Below, in pieces: positions 17,913 through 25,807 of a DNA stretch of 64,000 nt; the first letter of the stretch is position 1; every line of letters begins with the position of its first letter. The DNA is from an uncultured Gemmatimonadota bacterium. GTDB taxonomy: Bacteria; Gemmatimonadota; Gemmatimonadetes; Gemmatimonadales; Gemmatimonadaceae. Made by a program: the position numbers and the translations under genes. Location of the stretch: NCBI GenBank assembly GCA_903910555.1, contig CAIVZZ010000031.1, positions 62,001 to 126,000 on the forward strand. The letters are read 5' to 3'. The notes below the pieces were generated by a model. That model ran no database searches. It saw only the letters and a program-made list of their open reading frames with translations, and was not told the DNA's origin.

Positions 17913-19263
17913 ACTCTGGGTGGTCATCAAGCGCGAGTACCTCGAGCGCGTGCGGTCGAAGTGGTTCATCTTCACGACCATTTTCGGGCCGGTATTCTTC
18001 GCGGCGGTCACGATCCTGCCCGCATACATGACCAATAGGGGAATGAAGAATGCGCAGGTATCGAGCATTCGCATTCTCGATGCGACGGGCACGGGGCTCG
18101 GACATCGCGTCGCCGACCGGCTCTCGAAACGGCAGGACGATCAGTCGCCCACTCCGGGGCCCGGCGGACTCGGCGGCGGCCAGGTCGGCAGCCGCATCGG
18201 CGCCCCGGCCAGCGGGACGATCGCCAGCGTGGTTGAAGACGTCAATCCACCAAAGCTCGCGATGGCGGAATCGCTGGCGACGAAAGACGTGATGAACAAG
18301 GTCGATCCCGGCTATCTCGTGCTTGACTCCGCGACGCTGACGAAGTTCACGGCGCGCTATGCCGGGCGAAACGCGTCCGCCGTGGGCGAGATCCAGTTGA
18401 TCGAGACGGCAATCCAGCAGTCGCTGATGGCATCGCGACTCGAGGGCGCTGGCATCAAGCCGGAGCGCGTCGACTCGCTCACGAAGATCAGAGTCGACCT
18501 GGCGTCGGTTCGGCTCGATGAACGCGGTCGTGGCGACAGCGGCATCGTCAGTTTCATTTTTGGCGCGATCGTCGCATTCATGCTCTACATGATGATCATG
18601 CTCTACGGACAGAACGTCATGCGCAGCGTGCTCGAAGAAAAAATGACGCGCGTCGCCGAAGTCATCATGGCAAGCGTCAAACCCGACATTCTGCTCGCCG
18701 GCAAGATCCTCGGCGTCGGCGCCGTCGGTCTCACGCAGCAGATCGTTTGGGTCGGCAGCGCGGCGGCGTTCATTACGTACGGCGCCGTCATGGCGAAGGC
18801 GATGGGAATGCCGCAGATGCAGAACATGACGTTCCCGACGGTACCGCCGCTGCTTCTGGTATCGCTCGTCCTCTTTTTCATCCTCGGCTACATTCTGTAC
18901 TCGGCGATGTTTGCGGCGGTCGGCGCGATGGTCGGAAGTCAGGAAGAAGTGGCGCAGGCGGCGCAGCCCGTCGTGCTGCTGCTCATTGCGAGCATCATCT
19001 TCTTTCAGCCGATCCTGCTCAATCCGTCCGGCACGCTCGCGGTCGCGATGAGCATCATCCCGTTCACGGCGCCGGTGATCATGCCGGTGCGCATGACGAC
19101 GATCCAGGTGCCGCCGCTGGAGCTTGCCGCATCGCTGATCGCGCTCGCGTTCACCTGCCTGATCACGATCTGGGCGGCAGCGAGAATCTACCGGATCGGA
19201 TTGCTGATGACGGGAAAGAAACCGAACCTGAAGGAGCTCACGCGCTGGATCAAATACGCCTAA
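17905..19263 (+). CDS. ABC-2 type permease, NatB-like
   Basis: The 452-residue permease has the opening WVVIKREYLERVRSKWFI with the first helix at about 20-45, a large extracytoplasmic domain of about 180 residues, then five or so helices in the C-terminal half (GAIVAFMLYMMIML; a VLEEKMTRVAEVIMASV loop; the helix pair around LLLVSLVLFFILGYIL). VLEEKxxRVxEVxxSSV is the hallmark of the NatB/ABC-2 family. The loop contains a glycine-rich stretch GPGGLGGGQVGS. The gene is translationally coupled to the ATPase and ends at the left edge of a 138-bp palindrome. Confidence 0.85.
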   Translation: MDKLWVVIKREYLERVRSKWFIFTTIFGPVFFAAVTILPAYMTNRGMKNAQVSSIRILDATGTGLGHRVADRLSKRQDDQSPTPGPGGLGGGQVGSRIGAPASGTIASVVEDVNPPKLAMAESLATKDVMNKVDPGYLVLDSATLTKFTARYAGRNASAVGEIQLIETAIQQSLMASRLEGAGIKPERVDSLTKIRVDLASVRLDERGRGDSGIVSFIFGAIVAFMLYMMIMLYGQNVMRSVLEEKMTRVAEVIMASVKPDILLAGKILGVGAVGLTQQIVWVGSAAAFITYGAVMAKAMGMPQMQNMTFPTVPPLLLVSLVLFFILGYILYSAMFAAVGAMVGSQEEVAQAAQPVVLLLIASIIFFQPILLNPSGTLAVAMSIIPFTAPVIMPVRMTTIQVPPLELAASLIALAFTCLITIWAAARIYRIGLLMTGKKPNLKELTRWIKYA

Positions 19264-19400
19264 CTGCGGCGACTGGCGACAGGTAAATGGCAATTGGGCG
19301 AATAGCGACTCGCACGTGGTAAGGAGAACATAAGTTCTTCTCGCCACGTGCCAGTCGCCATGCACCAGATCGCCATTTACGAGTCGCCAGTCGCCGTAGT
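19263..19400. repeat. Intergenic imperfect palindrome built from GAC/GTC heptads
   Basis: The 138 bases between two convergent genes form one imperfect palindrome centred at 19331.5 with no net indel. About 55 of 69 arm positions pair. Each arm is made of words about seven bases long, for example GACTGGC, GACAGGT, AAATGGC, AATTGGG on the left and GTCGCCA, GTCGCCG on the right. As RNA it would form a long hairpin and could end transcription from both sides. No T-run is present. See the findings for related elements. Confidence 0.75.
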
Positions 19401-19401
19401 T

Positions 19402-19794
19402 CTATTTTCCCCGTGCCGCCTGAATCAGCATCTCCATGTGCGCCAGATACTTCTCCAGCGCCTTTCTCCCCGCCGCCGTCAGCTTGTACTCCGTTTTCGG
19501 CACGCGCCCGTCAAATGACTTCGTGCAGGCGAGGTAACCTGCATCTTCGAGTTTGCGCGCGTGGACGCTCACGTTACCGTCCGATGTGTGCAGCAGCTGC
19601 TTGATCTCGTTGAACGTCAGGCGTTCATTTACTGCGAGCGCGCTGACCATGCCAAGCCGGATCGGCTCGTGTATGATCCTGTCGAGCGCGGGCGCCACTG
19701 ATTCATCGCTCTTGAGTGCACGCAGGCCGGATGGAGTCGCGCGCAGCGCACGTTCGGCGCGCCGGGCGGCTGCGGATGAGGATTGCTTGGCCAT
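19402..19794 (-). CDS. Winged-helix transcriptional regulator
   Basis: The 130-residue protein has a basic Ala-rich N terminus followed by a winged-helix DNA-binding domain: HEPIRLGMVSAL, LTFNEIKQLLHTSDGNVSVHARKLEDAGYL and a wing with TEYKLTAAGRKAL. This matches the ArsR/MarR-like HTH_34 group, which often comes as a small repressor beside a membrane or transport gene. Its stop lies against the palindrome after the NatB gene. The nearest upstream gene on its strand is the GT-C protein, which ends 66 bases before its start. Regulated genes are not obvious from the sequence. Confidence 0.8.
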   Translation of the reverse strand: MAKQSSSAAARRAERALRATPSGLRALKSDESVAPALDRIIHEPIRLGMVSALAVNERLTFNEIKQLLHTSDGNVSVHARKLEDAGYLACTKSFDGRVPKTEYKLTAAGRKALEKYLAHMEMLIQAARGK

Positions 19795-19860
19795 CGTGCA
19801 ACGCTAGACGCTGGACATTCTGCCGTCAAGTGATTTACCGCACAAAGCCAAATCGGGATT

Positions 19861-21681
19861 TCACTCCGCCGAAATCGAACTCCGGCGCCAGCGCACATTG
19901 AACGTGCCGACCATCTCCGATTCCGGATACTGCGCGATCAGCCAGCTGCGGAAGGAAGGATCCATCGGATAATACGCGGTGCCCGGATCGGTGAGCACCA
20001 CCACCCGCACATCGTGCGATCGCAGCGTGCGCGTCAGCACGCCCGTCGAGCGCGAAAGCGAATCGTCGAACGCCTCGAACATCGTGTGCGTCGGATTCCG
20101 CATCCCCGCCAGGAAATACAGTTCCGGCGCATCGTGCCATACATACAGCCACTCGCCCGCCGCGTGCCGCTGGATCGAGTTCACCAGCTGCGTGTAAAGC
20201 GTAGAATCTTCGCGCGACACGACAATCCCGCCGCGCGGCACTGCCAGCAGCACGAGCTGGTCCTGCGGGCGCACCGGCCCCGGCCGCTTGCCGAGTGAAT
20301 CCGGACTCCGGATCGCAAAGAGCAGGACATACGCGAGCAGTGCCGCCGACACCGCCTTTGGCATCGCCGGCTGCGATGTCAGCAGCGCCGCGACTGCGAG
20401 CGCGAGCAGCGGGACGAAGTAGAGGAAATATGTGTAGAGCGCGAACGGGATTTGGATCAGGCTCGCCGTCGCCGCGGCTGCAACGAGAAAAAACATCAGC
20501 GCGCGGCGATCGCGCGGAATCTCCATCCCGCGCGGCGGCGCAATCAGCCACCACACCGCAACCGCCGTACACACCGGCGTCAGGAGGCGAAGTCCGTACC
20601 ACGTCATCAGCACGACGGGCGATCCGTCGTACGCGAATGCAACCGTGCCCGCGACGACAATCGCCAGCGCCGCGTGGTCGTTCGTGCGCAGCGGCTTCCG
20701 CACGAACGGCGCGCCAACAATGAGCGCAATGAACGGCGCCACCGACATCGCTGCGCTCCGCAACCCGGGCAACGGATAGGTCACGAGCTTCAGCCGCAGC
20801 CTCGGTGTGACGAACAGTCCGCGCAACAGATCGGCGATCGCATGATCGCGCATGTACGGCCAAAGCCACACGATCATCGCGAGCGCTGCGCCCGCGGCGA
20901 ACGGAATCGCCAGTGAAAAGAACGCGGCGAATCGCGCCCGCTCGACCCCCGCGGGGAGCCGCCACTCACGTGCGAGGAGCGCGTACACGAGCAGCAAATT
21001 CGGAACCAGGAAATAGAGCGCCGCGTTCACCGAGAACTCGCTCCGCACCAGCTGCGCAACGAGCGCCAGAAATCCGAGCAGTCCGGCGGTGATCATCCAT
21101 GCGTATCCGCGCGCTGCGGAGCGGCGGCCGGCCGGCACCGCCTCAACATCGTCCTGCACCTGCCACACGAACAGCATCACCACAGCCGCGATGAAATACA
21201 GTCCGACGATTTTTACCGCGATCGACGCGCCCGCTGCCGCGCCCGCCGCAACGAGCCACCGTCGATGCTTCGTTTGCATGCACTGGAGAACCGCGGCGAC
21301 TCCAAACAGCCCGAGAACGAGCGTGTACCACGACGGCAGCGGGTGAGGCGAGAGCCGCAGCGTCCAGAGCGCTGCGCACACGGTGAGCGCGCCGGCGGTC
21401 CACACCGCGAGCATACGCCGCGCAGCCACGAACATCGCTGAGAGCCCGAGCAGCCATGCGATCAGGACCACGACGCGAAGTGTCGCGAGCCTGACGCCGA
21501 GCAGACGAAATGCCGCCGCGTTCAGATAGTCGAGTCCTCCAGACCAGAGTCCGGCGAAATCGCGATGCGGAAGTTCACCACGCATCACACGCTCAGCGCC
21601 TTGCGCGAGCACTCCTTCGTCCGAAGGCGTCCAGCTCACGAACAGCTGTGGACGCACCGCGAGATAAGCCAGCACGAGCAC
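19861..21681 (-). CDS. GT-C family membrane glycosyltransferase-like protein
   Basis: The 606-residue polytopic protein resembles the one at 13284-15152: PSDEGVLAQGAERVM and GELPHRDF in the first loop, many helices, then a soluble tail containing VRVVVLTDPG. The GTG at 21681 leaves only a short N-terminal helix (LVLAYLAV). The frame stays open upstream with hydrophobic codons (AVLALAC), so the real start may be a rarer codon a little further up, near the end of the bacilliredoxin gene. It is the last gene of a minus-strand run that begins with the secreted RidA gene. Function is inferred as lipid-linked sugar transfer. Confidence 0.6.
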   Translation of the reverse strand: MLVLAYLAVRPQLFVSWTPSDEGVLAQGAERVMRGELPHRDFAGLWSGGLDYLNAAAFRLLGVRLATLRVVVLIAWLLGLSAMFVAARRMLAVWTAGALTVCAALWTLRLSPHPLPSWYTLVLGLFGVAAVLQCMQTKHRRWLVAAGAAAGASIAVKIVGLYFIAAVVMLFVWQVQDDVEAVPAGRRSAARGYAWMITAGLLGFLALVAQLVRSEFSVNAALYFLVPNLLLVYALLAREWRLPAGVERARFAAFFSLAIPFAAGAALAMIVWLWPYMRDHAIADLLRGLFVTPRLRLKLVTYPLPGLRSAAMSVAPFIALIVGAPFVRKPLRTNDHAALAIVVAGTVAFAYDGSPVVLMTWYGLRLLTPVCTAVAVWWLIAPPRGMEIPRDRRALMFFLVAAAATASLIQIPFALYTYFLYFVPLLALAVAALLTSQPAMPKAVSAALLAYVLLFAIRSPDSLGKRPGPVRPQDQLVLLAVPRGGIVVSREDSTLYTQLVNSIQRHAAGEWLYVWHDAPELYFLAGMRNPTHTMFEAFDDSLSRSTGVLTRTLRSHDVRVVVLTDPGTAYYPMDPSFRSWLIAQYPESEMVGTFNVRWRRSSISAE

Positions 21682-21724
21682 GCAAGCGAGCGCCAGAACC
21701 GCCGGCGCTCGCTCGCGGGTGTTG

Positions 21725-22162
21725 CTACGCAGTCGCCGTCTCCTTGGCGCAGTACTTGTCGAACGCCGCCGTCATCTCCGTCGCGATCGCCTCCGCGGAC
21801 CGTCCCTCGATCTGGTGACGCTCGATCATGTGCACCAGCTTGCCGCCCTTGAACATCGCGATGGACGGCGAACTCGGCTGATAACCGGTGATGTACGACC
21901 GCGCCTGACGCGTGGCGTCAGCGTCCTGTCCGGAGAAAACTGTGAAGAGGCGGCTCGGGCGTACGGCATGCTGCAGCGCCGCCGCAACCGCCGGGCGCGC
22001 GTTTCGCGCAGCGCACCCGCACATCGAATTCACCACAAGCAGCGTGGTGTCCTGCGAATCCTGCATCTTGGCATCGACCTCGGCGGCGCTGCGCAGTTCC
22101 TCGATTCCGAGCTGCGTCAGCTCCTGCCGCATAGGGGCGATGAAGCGTTCATCGTACATCAT
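21725..22162 (-). CDS. Bacilliredoxin (BrxA/BrxB, YphP/YqiW family)
   Basis: The 145-residue thioredoxin-fold protein has the CxC active site SMCGCA (Cys48, Cys50) and the family phrases YDERFIAPMRQELT, FTVFSGQDADAT and PSSPSIAMFKGGKLVHMIERHQIEG, and ends near a Cys (FDKYC). Bacilliredoxins remove bacillithiol, or act as low-molecular-weight thiol disulfide reductases, on oxidised proteins. The gene sits 12 bases after a GroES-like gene, which suggests a joint role in protein repair. Length and motif order equal the family norm. Confidence 0.9.
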   Translation of the reverse strand: MMYDERFIAPMRQELTQLGIEELRSAAEVDAKMQDSQDTTLLVVNSMCGCAARNARPAVAAALQHAVRPSRLFTVFSGQDADATRQARSYITGYQPSSPSIAMFKGGKLVHMIERHQIEGRSAEAIATEMTAAFDKYCAKETATA

Positions 22163-22174
22163 GGGATCGGTCTC

Positions 22175-22537
22175 CTACTCGTTTCGAGCGAGCGTCAGAA
22201 TGGCTGCCTGTGGCACGACGAGGTAACGATCGTTTTCGAACGTGATCTCGACTGCCGCCTTCCGGAAAAAGAGCGCGTAATCACCCACCCGCGCCTGCAT
22301 AGGAACATAACGGGTATCCTTGCTTCCCGAGATTTTCCACGGCTCGTCCAGGTGCTCCTCCACCAACGGCAGAGGGAGACCGGGCCCGGTTGCTATCACG
22401 GTGCCGCCCTGCACCGCCTGACCGTCAGTGGCCGTCGCCGGCAGGTAGAGGCCGACCTTCGTGCGCTCTTCGCCATCCTCAATCCGGATGAGCACACGAT
22501 CGCCGACGACCACCAGATGCTTCTTTCCCTTTTTCAT
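22175..22537 (-). CDS. GroES-like (Cpn10) co-chaperonin family protein
   Basis: The 120-residue protein has the Cpn10 fold signature near its start (VVVGDRVLIRIEDGEERTKVGLYLP), a mobile-loop-like region, VQGGTVIATGPG, VGDYALFF and a C-terminal strand ENDRYLVVPQAAIL. It is about 20 residues longer than classical GroES because of an insert (LPLPLVEEHLDEPWKISGSKD). No groEL is next to it, and no CIRCE operator is visible upstream. A good GGGAGG ribosome site precedes the ATG, which overlaps the upstream stop as ATGA. It may be a second, non-canonical co-chaperonin. Confidence 0.8.
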   Translation of the reverse strand: MKKGKKHLVVVGDRVLIRIEDGEERTKVGLYLPATATDGQAVQGGTVIATGPGLPLPLVEEHLDEPWKISGSKDTRYVPMQARVGDYALFFRKAAVEITFENDRYLVVPQAAILTLARNE

Positions 22538-23124
22538 GTTCCGCCTCCCTTCCCCTGGGTCGCATCATCCGCGTCGTCGACGATCGCTTCCTGCTCTTGC
22601 GACGCCCGCTGAATTCGTACCGCCATGGAGCTCCGCTGTTCAGCCACGAGCAAAATCCGCCGCATAATCGACACGACCACCGCGAGTACCATCACGAACA
22701 GCATGATGCCCACGAGGCGCCAGATCAGCGTGCGAACGCTCGTGGGAAGCCAATCGGAGAGTTCTGCGCGATCGGCGCCAAGTGGTTCGAGGCCGACGGT
22801 GGTGAGCGCAAGGCTCATGAGGATTTCCACGCCTGCTTCGAGGATCGCAAACGATGGAGCACGCCAGATCCAGTTCCGCAGCGTGTAGTTCCCGAGATGG
22901 ATCGACACCATCAGAAACAGGAAAACCATTCCGATGAGGAAGGTCCCGCCGACCCACGCCCAGCTGTCCGGCGCACCGTGCGTGAGCACGTACGACCGCC
23001 AGAGCCGGAGCAGCACGCCGGTGATCAGCGCCATGTACGGCAGGGAGAGCGAGAGCTGCCTCAGCGGCGCCGGCTCCTCGAGCTTCCATGCGACGGTTTT
23101 GCGCGGGAAAAACTCAGCGGTCAT
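22534..23124 (-). CDS. Uncharacterised membrane protein
   Basis: The 196-residue protein has four hydrophobic helices (around SLPYMALITGVLLRLW, WVGGTFLIGMVFLFLMV, ILEAGVEILMSLALTTV and RLVGIMLFVMVLAVVV), then a charged cytoplasmic tail rich in Gln, Glu and Asp. I do not recognise the family. The ATG at 23124 follows the esterase stop by 17 bases. A longer reading to 23199 would overlap that gene. It is coupled by ATGA to the GroES-like gene, so it belongs to the same operon. Confidence 0.55.
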   Translation of the reverse strand: MTAEFFPRKTVAWKLEEPAPLRQLSLSLPYMALITGVLLRLWRSYVLTHGAPDSWAWVGGTFLIGMVFLFLMVSIHLGNYTLRNWIWRAPSFAILEAGVEILMSLALTTVGLEPLGADRAELSDWLPTSVRTLIWRLVGIMLFVMVLAVVVSIMRRILLVAEQRSSMAVRIQRASQEQEAIVDDADDATQGKGGGT

Positions 23125-23141
23125 CGGTTGGCCATCCGCGG

Positions 23142-24122
23142 CTACTTCGCAATTTCCGATCCGATCCAGTTGAGACTTTCGCCAACGTGCGCGCGCCAAT
23201 ACGGAAACTCATGTTTCCCCGGCCACTCGTGATACACCATGTGCAGGCCGAGTTGCTCGACCTTCCACTTGAACGCGCGGTTCTGATCCACGAGTCCGTC
23301 TTCGGTTCCGCAGTCGGCAAAGAGCGCCGGTGCCGCGGTCGTTCCTTTTGACGCGACGAGCTTTTCGAGGCGGCGGCCGGGGTCGCGCGACCACCACGCG
23401 GCGGTATCGCGGCCGAACGCGGGCCAGAACGAAGGCCAGAATCTTGGGCCATACCCCGCTTCAAGTTCTGCGCCGTCCTTTGCCCACCGCGCGTGACCGT
23501 CGAACGGCCGTGGGCCCATGTAGAGCGGAGACACGACGCCTGAGTGCGACGCGGCCGCAGCGAACAGATCGGGATACTCCAGCGCGAGTGACATCGCGCC
23601 GTATCCACCCATCGAGAGCCCGGCGATCGCACGATGTTCACGACTCGCCTGCGTCCGGTACTTCTTGTCTGTGAACTGCACGAGATCGCGCGCGATGTAG
23701 TCGTCGTAATGCTGCCACGGCACGCAATATGTATCTGCCTTTTCGTGGTCGGCCGGCAGCGCTTTGCGGCACGCGTCGAACGTCACGAGCGTATTCCACG
23801 TGGTGTACCAGCCGTCGTCACCGTCGGGCATGACGATGATCATTTCCGGCCTGCCCGCGGCAACCAGCGAATCCATCACCAAATTGATTTCGCCCTGCTT
23901 CGTCCAGTTGCGCTCGTTGCCCCAGAGACCGTGCAGGTAGTACGCGACCGGATATCGCCGCGCCGGCGACTTTGCATATGATGCCGGGAGATACACGACG
24001 ACTGCTTTCTTCGCGCCGAGCGCCTGCGACCAGAGCGTGTCCGTGATCACCGACCCGTGGATGGAGTCGGTTGCTGTTCCCGGTGCGAGAACGTTGAGCG
24101 CGAGAAGCAGTGCGATGAACAC
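23142..24122 (-). CDS. Secreted esterase, alpha/beta hydrolase (PF00756 esterase D/FrmB-like)
   Basis: The 326-residue protein begins with an uncleaved-looking signal (VFIALLLALNVLAPGTA, GTG start) and then the esterase fold: VVVYLPASY, YPVAYYLHGLWGNE with the oxyanion region, IIVMPDG, the nucleophile elbow GLSMGGYG (Ser170), an acid in ADCGTEDGLVD and the catalytic His in HEWPGKHEFPYW. PF00756 members include S-formylglutathione hydrolase, antigen 85 and feruloyl esterases. The export signal favours a periplasmic or secreted carboxyl esterase. One base separates it from the RidA gene upstream. Confidence 0.82.
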   Translation of the reverse strand: MFIALLLALNVLAPGTATDSIHGSVITDTLWSQALGAKKAVVVYLPASYAKSPARRYPVAYYLHGLWGNERNWTKQGEINLVMDSLVAAGRPEMIIVMPDGDDGWYTTWNTLVTFDACRKALPADHEKADTYCVPWQHYDDYIARDLVQFTDKKYRTQASREHRAIAGLSMGGYGAMSLALEYPDLFAAAASHSGVVSPLYMGPRPFDGHARWAKDGAELEAGYGPRFWPSFWPAFGRDTAAWWSRDPGRRLEKLVASKGTTAAPALFADCGTEDGLVDQNRAFKWKVEQLGLHMVYHEWPGKHEFPYWRAHVGESLNWIGSEIAK

Positions 24123-24123
24123 G

Positions 24124-24555
24124 CTACTTCACCACCGCCATGCACTCGATCTCCGTCCGCGCGTTGTTCGCGAGGCCGGTCGTGCCGAAGGCGCTGCGCG
24201 CGGGGAACTTTCCGGCGGTGAACATCGTGCGGTACACATCGTTCATCGCCGGCCACTCTTTCATGTCGGCGAGAAACACGGTGCACTTCACGACGTGCTC
24301 CATATCGGAGCCGTTCGCTTCGAGGACCGTCTTGATGTTCGTGAGCGCCTGTTTCGTTTCCGGTCCGATCCCGCCCTCGGCGAGTTTGCCCTTGTCCGTG
24401 CCGAGCTGCCCGGCGAGGTAGAGCATGTTGCCGACTTTCACGACGGCGGAGAACGGGGCGGTGCTCTGCGGATTGGTGTTGATGTACTGCGGGGCCTGCG
24501 CCAGCACGGCCGCCGGAACGAGAATCACTGCAGCTGCTGCGATCAATCGACGCAT
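24124..24555 (-). CDS. Exported RidA/YjgF family protein
   Basis: The 143-residue protein has a clear signal peptide (MRRLIAAAAVILVPAAVLAQ) followed by a complete Rid domain: PFSAVVKVGNMLYLAGQLG, ALTNIKTVLEANGSDMEHVVKCTVFLADM, and the substrate-site Arg in NARTEIEC. Cytosolic RidA hydrolyses reactive enamine/imine intermediates such as 2-aminoacrylate. An exported copy cannot protect cytosolic PLP enzymes, so its substrate must differ. The gene heads a tight run (esterase, membrane protein, GroES-like, bacilliredoxin). Confidence 0.85.
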   Translation of the reverse strand: MRRLIAAAAVILVPAAVLAQAPQYINTNPQSTAPFSAVVKVGNMLYLAGQLGTDKGKLAEGGIGPETKQALTNIKTVLEANGSDMEHVVKCTVFLADMKEWPAMNDVYRTMFTAGKFPARSAFGTTGLANNARTEIECMAVVK

Positions 24556-24584
24556 GATGTTTTCCCTTATCTAGAAGGTGATCC

Positions 24585-24698
24585 GTCTTGAGTCTGAGTC
24601 TTTTGTCTAGCGTCTGAAAACCCGCTGTTGTCAGTTCACAGCTGTCAACTGCGAACAGCGTGTTTTCAGACTCAAGACAGTAGACCCAGACTCAAGAC
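24585..24698. repeat. Intergenic imperfect palindrome built from GTCT heptads
   Basis: The 114 bases are one palindrome centred at 24641.5 on ACAGCTGT, with 48 of 57 arm positions pairing and no indel. Both arms consist of words of about seven bases that begin GTCT (left: GTCTTGA, GTCTGA, GTCTTTT, GTCTAGC, GTCTGAA) or carry AGAC (right: AGACTCA, AGACAGT, AGACCCA). It lies between two genes on the same strand and touches the last base of the Rieske gene's stop codon, so it would form the 3' end of that mRNA or part of the RidA leader. Confidence 0.8.
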
Positions 24699-25807
24699 TA
24701 CAAAAATTCGTGCAACAGCGAGTGAAAGTGATGCACCCCGACCTCGCGCAACGCGGAGTATCTCCCGCGATCGTACGCCCGCGATCTCAAGTTCTTCTGC
24801 ACCTGCACACAAATCTCGATATCCTCGTCCTGTATTTCGTCACTAAATGCTACTAATTTGGTCCACTGCGCGTCAGTAGCCGGATCCGCGGGCGGGGTGG
24901 CCGAATACCACTCGAACACCACCTCGCAGCTGTCATGTCCGCGGGGCAGCACGACATTCGTCTGCATCTGCCCCTGATAGACATTGAGCATCACGTTCGG
25001 AAAGAGCCAGTAGTACTGCGCCTGCTCGCCGTCTTCCGCAGGAATGTATTTCCTCGCATCGCCGCCCGGCGCCGGCGGAACCGGCCTGAGCGGCGCATGC
25101 TGCAGCGACCAGTACCGGTGCGGCTCCACCCGGTACTCTCCGTAGTCGATCTCCTTGTGCAGCGACGGATGTACGACCGGGATATGGTATCCCTCGAGAT
25201 AGTTGTCGACGTACACCTTCCAGTTGCACGCGATCGTCCACGACTTTCGCATCACCCACCGCATCTCCTCCACGCGGAACCGCGCGGCGCGCTCCGGGAT
25301 ATCTCCCAGAAAATGCGCGAGCGGCGGCGCGGCGGGATCGAGATTCACAAAGATCAGCGGGCCAAACGCGGCGACCTGGACCGGCAAGAGCCGAAAGTCG
25401 GAAGCACGGAAGCCGGAGCTTTCCTCCATCTCCGGCGCGCGCAACAACTGTCCGTCGAGCGCATAAGTCCACCCGTGATATCGGCACTGCAGCGTCTGCC
25501 GCTTGCCGCAGCCGTGCGCCACCGGTCCGGCGCGATGCAGACAGATGTTGTGAAAACCGCGCAAATCCGTTCCGTCGCGCAGCACCACGATCGACTCGTC
25601 GCCGATCTCGGCCGTGAAGAACTGTCCGCTCTCCGCGACTTGATCAGTGCGTCCCACCAGTTGCCACGTCCGGCCAAAAACCCGTTCGTCCTCGAGAGTC
25701 AGAAACATGGCGTCGGTGTAACAGCGCGACGGAATCGTCGACGCGCGCGCAATGTCCGCTTCGAACTCGAACGCCGCCGGCCTCCGGCTTCCGGCTTCCG
25801 GCTTCAC
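24698..25807 (-). CDS. Rieske [2Fe-2S] aromatic-ring-hydroxylating oxygenase alpha-subunit-like protein
   Basis: About 369 residues. The Rieske centre ligands are CxH (Cys89, His91 in NICLHRAG) and CxxH (Cys108, His111 in CRYHGWTY). The mononuclear-iron site follows in NYLEGYHIPVVHP, with an acidic ligand in EDIEICVQVQ. The closest known groups are choline/carnitine-type monooxygenases and related single-component oxygenases. A reductase partner is not in the window. Start choice is uncertain. The GTG at 25807 overlaps the last base of the lepB stop, but the next 28 bases are four copies of a 7-bp repeat that encode KPEAGSRRP. A TTG at 25837 would begin inside lepB. Confidence 0.8.
   Translation of the reverse strand: MKPEAGSRRPAAFEFEADIARASTIPSRCYTDAMFLTLEDERVFGRTWQLVGRTDQVAESGQFFTAEIGDESIVVLRDGTDLRGFHNICLHRAGPVAHGCGKRQTLQCRYHGWTYALDGQLLRAPEMEESSGFRASDFRLLPVQVAAFGPLIFVNLDPAAPPLAHFLGDIPERAARFRVEEMRWVMRKSWTIACNWKVYVDNYLEGYHIPVVHPSLHKEIDYGEYRVEPHRYWSLQHAPLRPVPPAPGGDARKYIPAEDGEQAQYYWLFPNVMLNVYQGQMQTNVVLPRGHDSCEVVFEWYSATPPADPATDAQWTKLVAFSDEIQDEDIEICVQVQKNLRSRAYDRGRYSALREVGVHHFHSLLHEFL
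25778..25805. repeat. Four-copy 7-bp tandem repeat at the start of the Rieske gene
   Basis: On the plus strand the sequence reads CGGCCTC followed by three perfect copies of CGGCTTC. It falls directly after the lepB stop and inside the first codons of the Rieske gene as read from the GTG at 25807. Gain or loss of one copy would shift the frame. Confidence 0.85.

Noticed and set aside
19263-19400. Phage or integron attachment site
   Set aside because: There is no integrase gene, no tRNA and no direct repeat pair. The structure is a symmetrical heptad palindrome.
22538-22640. CIRCE or other heat-shock operator upstream of the GroES-like gene
   Set aside because: No TTAGCACTC-type inverted repeat is present; the region is the coding end of the membrane-protein gene.
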